DNA from: Candidatus Zixiibacteriota bacterium
GTDB lineage: Bacteria; Zixibacteria; MSB-5A5; GN15; PGXB01
Direction of reading: 5' to 3'
DNA: 9,132 bases
Assembly (NCBI GenBank): GCA_024230695.1
Contig: JAAERC010000220.1
Span: 1-9,132 of the forward strand
Shown here: piece by piece, positions 6,791 through 9,132 of the stretch
How positions within the stretch are numbered: the stretch's first letter is position 1
Layout: the number at the start of each line of letters is the position of its first letter
Position numbers and translations under genes: made by a program
The notes under the pieces: generated by a model
Seen by the model: only the letters and a program-made list of their open reading frames with translations
Told to the model about the DNA's origin: nothing
Databases searched by the model: none

Positions 6791-7342
6791 ATGGAATTGG
6801 TATTTAGAAAAATTGAAGAAGAAGATCTGGAAATGATTCTTCAGTGGAGGACGATGCCCGAAGTATCCAGTTATATGTACACCGATTTTGTTCCCTCTAT
6901 GGATGATCAAAAAAAATGGTACAAAAGGATATCCGATGACCCAACTATGAAATATTGGATCGTAACTGTTGATGGCGAGGATATTGGTGTCGTCAATTTA
7001 ATAGAAATTGATAAACATAATAGCCGCTGTAGCTGGGGGTTTTATCTTGGCTCGGTTAATGTCAGAGGAAAAGGGATCGGAAAAAGTGTTGAGCTAAATA
7101 TTCTTGATTATATTTTTTCTAAACTAAAACTCAATAAAGTTTGCGGCGAAGTTTTTGCTACAAATGAAAAAGTTATAAAAATGCATGAAAAAAATGGATC
7201 TATTGTTGAGGGAACCAGGCGTCAGCATATATTTAAAAATGGAGAGTTCCATGATATCGTCGAAATGGGAATCACCAAAAAGGACTGGGAAAATAATATC
7301 AAAGGTAAAGTGGAATATACAAAGGGCGATTTCAGATATTAA
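6791..7342 (+). CDS. pseH: UDP-4-amino-4,6-dideoxy-N-acetyl-beta-L-altrosamine N-acetyltransferase, PseH
   Basis: This GNAT-fold acetyltransferase acetylates the C4 amino group installed by PseC, using acetyl-CoA, to give the UDP-diacetamido-L-altrose that PseG hydrolyses. The opening LVFRKIEEEDLEMILQWR, with Trp19-Arg20, is characteristic of PseH and related sugar-nucleotide acetyltransferases. The acetyl-CoA pyrophosphate-binding motif RGKGIG is at residues 92-97. NEKVIKMHEKNGSIVEGTRRQH is the usual C-terminal GNAT segment in which an early residue contacts CoA. At 183 residues it matches PseH (about 180). It is separated from pseG by 21 nt and has a GAGAGG site. A related LegH would use a D-configured substrate and lies in a different family, so PseH is the better call. 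Confidence 0.92.
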   Translation: MELVFRKIEEEDLEMILQWRTMPEVSSYMYTDFVPSMDDQKKWYKRISDDPTMKYWIVTVDGEDIGVVNLIEIDKHNSRCSWGFYLGSVNVRGKGIGKSVELNILDYIFSKLKLNKVCGEVFATNEKVIKMHEKNGSIVEGTRRQHIFKNGEFHDIVEMGITKKDWENNIKGKVEYTKGDFRY

Positions 7343-7372
7343 TTGGGTAGCAGTTCCAAAAAGAAAATAATT

Positions 7373-8425
7373 ATGGATATTCAAATAGAATCGAAAAATA
7401 TTGGACCCAATTATCCCCCGTTTATAATTGCCGAGATGTCGGGCAATCACAATCAATCTTTGGAGAGATCATTGCAGATCGTCGAGGCGGCGGCAAAAGC
7501 CGGAGCACATGCGATAAAGCTTCAAACGTACACTGCAGATACGATGACTTTGGATATCAATAAAAATGAGTTTGCCATCAATGACCCCAAAAGTCTTTGG
7601 AATGGCAAGGCGCTTTATGAGTTGTATCAAGAGGCTCATACGCCGTGGAAGTGGCACAAAAATATATTTAACAGAGCCAAAGAGCTGGGTATAATTGCAT
7701 TTAGTACACCTTTTGACGCAACAGCGGTTGATTTTCTTGAGGATCTAAATGTTCCTGCTTATAAAATCGCTTCGTTTGAAAATATAGATATACCATTAAT
7801 AAAAAAGATAGCGCAAACCGGGAAACCGATAATAATGTCAACCGGGATGGCGTCACTATCCGAGCTTGACGAATCTGTCAAAACAATCAGAGACAGCGGA
7901 TGTAGGCAGATCATTCTATTAAAATGTACCAGCGCCTATCCGGCTGACCCGAAAGATATCAATCTAAAAACAATCTCACATCTTCAAAAACATTTTGATG
8001 TTCAGGTCGGACTGTCGGATCATACACTTGGTATCGGCGTATCTTTGGCAAGTGTCGCACTTGGGGCAACGGTGATTGAAAAACATTTTACATTATCGCG
8101 AGCTGAAGGCGGAGTTGACTCGGCTTTTTCATTGGAACCTGATGAACTTAGCAAACTTGTACAGGAAAGCAAATTTGCCTGGCAAGCACTCGGTAAAGTC
8201 AATTATGAACTTACAGAGAAAGAAAAGAAATCGCGTCAGTTTCGCCGCTCTCTTTATATCACAGAGGATATGCGAGCAGGCGACAGGATAACAGATAAAA
8301 ACATGAGGGCGATCAGACCCGGACTTGGACTTGCGCCAAAAGAATATGATAAATTGTTGGGTAAAAAGGTTACTTGTGATATTCGCAGAGGAACAGCCGT
8401 ATCCTGGAGTATAATTGAAGAATAA
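7373..8425 (+). CDS. pseI: Pseudaminic acid synthase, PseI
   Basis: PseI condenses 2,4-diacetamido-2,4,6-trideoxy-L-altrose with phosphoenolpyruvate to form Pse5Ac7Ac, releasing phosphate; it needs a divalent metal. The NeuB-type TIM barrel is clear: FIIAEMSGNHNQS near the start, AIKLQTYTADTMT, FSTPFD, YKIASFEN, IIMSTGMAS, then LSDHT (His217) and IEKHFTL (His238). These two histidines match the metal ligands His215 and His236 known in PseI. The segment GGVDSAFSLEP follows, and the C-terminal SAF/antifreeze-like domain runs from about residue 290 (RRSLYITEDMRAGDRI) to the end. I chose ATG 7373 (350 residues, the usual size). An in-frame TTG at 7343, directly after the pseH stop, would add ten poorly conserved residues. 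The Shine-Dalgarno before 7373 is weak (AAGAAAA). The 3' end overlaps the next gene by 11 nt. The AEMSGNHNQS opening separates PseI from NeuB and LegI. Confidence 0.96.
   Translation: MDIQIESKNIGPNYPPFIIAEMSGNHNQSLERSLQIVEAAAKAGAHAIKLQTYTADTMTLDINKNEFAINDPKSLWNGKALYELYQEAHTPWKWHKNIFNRAKELGIIAFSTPFDATAVDFLEDLNVPAYKIASFENIDIPLIKKIAQTGKPIIMSTGMASLSELDESVKTIRDSGCRQIILLKCTSAYPADPKDINLKTISHLQKHFDVQVGLSDHTLGIGVSLASVALGATVIEKHFTLSRAEGGVDSAFSLEPDELSKLVQESKFAWQALGKVNYELTEKEKKSRQFRRSLYITEDMRAGDRITDKNMRAIRPGLGLAPKEYDKLLGKKVTCDIRRGTAVSWSIIEE
8406..8409 (+). promoter_or_regulatory. Ribosome binding site deciding a TTG start
   Basis: GGAG lies 5 nt before TTG 8415, inside the last codons of pseI. It supports TTG as the start of the following gene, whose first in-frame ATG (8484) would remove the conserved-looking N-terminal strand and glycine loop. 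Confidence 0.65.
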
Positions 8426-9132
8426 AAAATTAAATATTGATGTTGTCGCTTTTGACGCCGGAGGTGCAGAACTATTGGCATCGATGGTGCAACATGAGGT
8501 TGATAATTACAACTGGCGATTAATCACACCAAATAATTCTCCGGCCAGAGCTATTTTTGAGCGAAAACGCTTATCAAAATTGGTTTGCGATAATTTTGAG
8601 CCGGAAGATGTTTGTCACTTATGGAATAAAGCAAAGCCAGATTATCTTTTCTGCGGAACAGGTTCAAATGGATTTGAGTTACCTTTTATAAAAGAAGCGA
8701 AGCATCACGAAATCACTTCGGTTGCATTTCTTGACCACTGGATCAATTACCGGGAGCGATTTGGTTACCCAGAATCTGATTGGACAGACAACAAACCGGA
8801 TATTTTCGCTTTATCTGATAATCGCGCGTATGCATTGGCGGAGAGATTGAATCTGGGAGAATTAGTTCGAATTAAGAATTATTATATGGCCGATTTGTTA
8901 TCTGAATTGAACTTGCTTGAATCAAAAAACCAAAACAGCAAGAGCCTTCTATTTATATCTGAGGCAATTGAGGAACATTGCTTAACAAAATATGACGATG
9001 CAAACTTTATGGGATACACGCAGACACAGGTTTTGACTGAAATTTTGGATAATTTTCATAGTTTATCTGACAAATTACAATTTGAAAATATAAATATTCG
9101 GCTTCATCCGGCTGAGGATAATAATAAATTTG
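8415..9132 (+). CDS. Unrecognised protein, possible GT-B-like transferase (3' truncated by window)
   Basis: An open frame of 239 codons runs off the right edge without a stop. I do not recognise a named family. The N-terminus (LNIDVVAFDAGGAELLASM, residues 6-24) looks like a beta strand followed by a glycine-containing loop and helix, as in Rossmann-type domains. PDYLFCGTGSNGFELP is at 75-90, and a striking aromatic motif DHWINYRERFG is at 107-117. From about residue 190 a second domain seems to begin (SLLFISEAIEEH), ending in NIRLHPAED near the edge. A strand followed by a His-Pro-Glu-type segment is common in the C-terminal half of GT-B glycosyltransferases and glycerophosphotransferase-like proteins. 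This suggests, without proving, a two-domain sugar-handling enzyme. TTG 8415 is chosen because of GGAG at 8406-8409; the gene overlaps pseI by 11 nt. Given its place directly after CMP-sugar synthesis, it could be a transferase or tailoring enzyme for the Pse product. Confidence 0.8.
   Translation, partial: MKNKKLNIDVVAFDAGGAELLASMVQHEVDNYNWRLITPNNSPARAIFERKRLSKLVCDNFEPEDVCHLWNKAKPDYLFCGTGSNGFELPFIKEAKHHEITSVAFLDHWINYRERFGYPESDWTDNKPDIFALSDNRAYALAERLNLGELVRIKNYYMADLLSELNLLESKNQNSKSLLFISEAIEEHCLTKYDDANFMGYTQTQVLTEILDNFHSLSDKLQFENINIRLHPAEDNNKF

Noticed and set aside
17..8425. No TGA stop among nine complete genes, as a hint of a recoded TGA codon
   Set aside because: Six TAA and three TAG stops in nine AT-rich genes is compatible with chance. 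All proteins are full length with no in-frame TGA, so the standard code explains everything.
17..9132. Legionaminic or N-acetylneuraminic acid cluster
   Set aside because: There is no hydrolysing UDP-GlcNAc 2-epimerase (NeuC/LegG). PseG with its His17 loop, PseH and a PseI-type synthase opening all point to pseudaminic acid, although the extra oxidoreductases could modify the final product.

Overview
This 9.1 kb window is one densely packed, plus-strand gene cluster for a nonulosonic (sialic-acid-like) sugar, almost certainly pseudaminic acid (Pse). All six classical steps from UDP-GlcNAc to a CMP-activated sugar are present: 4,6-dehydratase (pseB), C4 aminotransferase (pseC), N-acetyltransferase (pseH), UDP-sugar hydrolase (pseG), PEP-condensing synthase (pseI) and a cytidylyltransferase (pseF-type). 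The hydrolase is a PseG with its glycine-rich GTGH motif and His17. It is not a NeuC/LegG-type hydrolysing 2-epimerase, which argues for Pse rather than legionaminic or neuraminic acid.

Layout: pseB (17-1123), a 43-nt gap, pseC (1167-2396), then an insert of three oxidoreductases from three unrelated folds: an aldo/keto reductase (2401-3300), a Gfo/Idh/MocA-type dehydrogenase (3288-4202) and a PtmA-like short-chain dehydrogenase (4189-4959). After these come the cytidylyltransferase (4953-5654), pseG (5654-6769), pseH (6791-7342), pseI (7373-8425) and the first 239 codons of an unrecognised protein (8415 to beyond the window), which may be a GT-B-like transferase. Almost every junction is an overlap or a gap under 45 nt. 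I see no terminator or convincing internal promoter, so the whole window reads as part of one operon that continues past both ends.

How the genes work together: PseB and PseC make the 4-amino-4,6-dideoxy-L-AltNAc nucleotide sugar, PseH acetylates it, PseG removes UDP, PseI condenses the free hexose with PEP to the nine-carbon acid, and the cytidylyltransferase activates it for transfer. The AKR/Gfo-Idh/SDR trio is not needed for Pse5Ac7Ac and is translationally chained to the cytidylyltransferase. The most interesting hypothesis here is that these four genes are a tailoring cassette making a modified or epimerised nonulosonate. The downstream partial gene may use the product.

Organism: the DNA is visibly AT-rich (roughly 40% GC by eye), uses the standard code with ATG, GTG and TTG starts, and has Shine-Dalgarno sites at several genes, so it is bacterial. 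Pse clusters usually serve flagellin glycosylation or surface polysaccharide in flagellated or Gram-negative bacteria, but nothing here fixes the phylum. There is no RNA gene, mobile element, CRISPR array or gene-free stretch above 300 bases.
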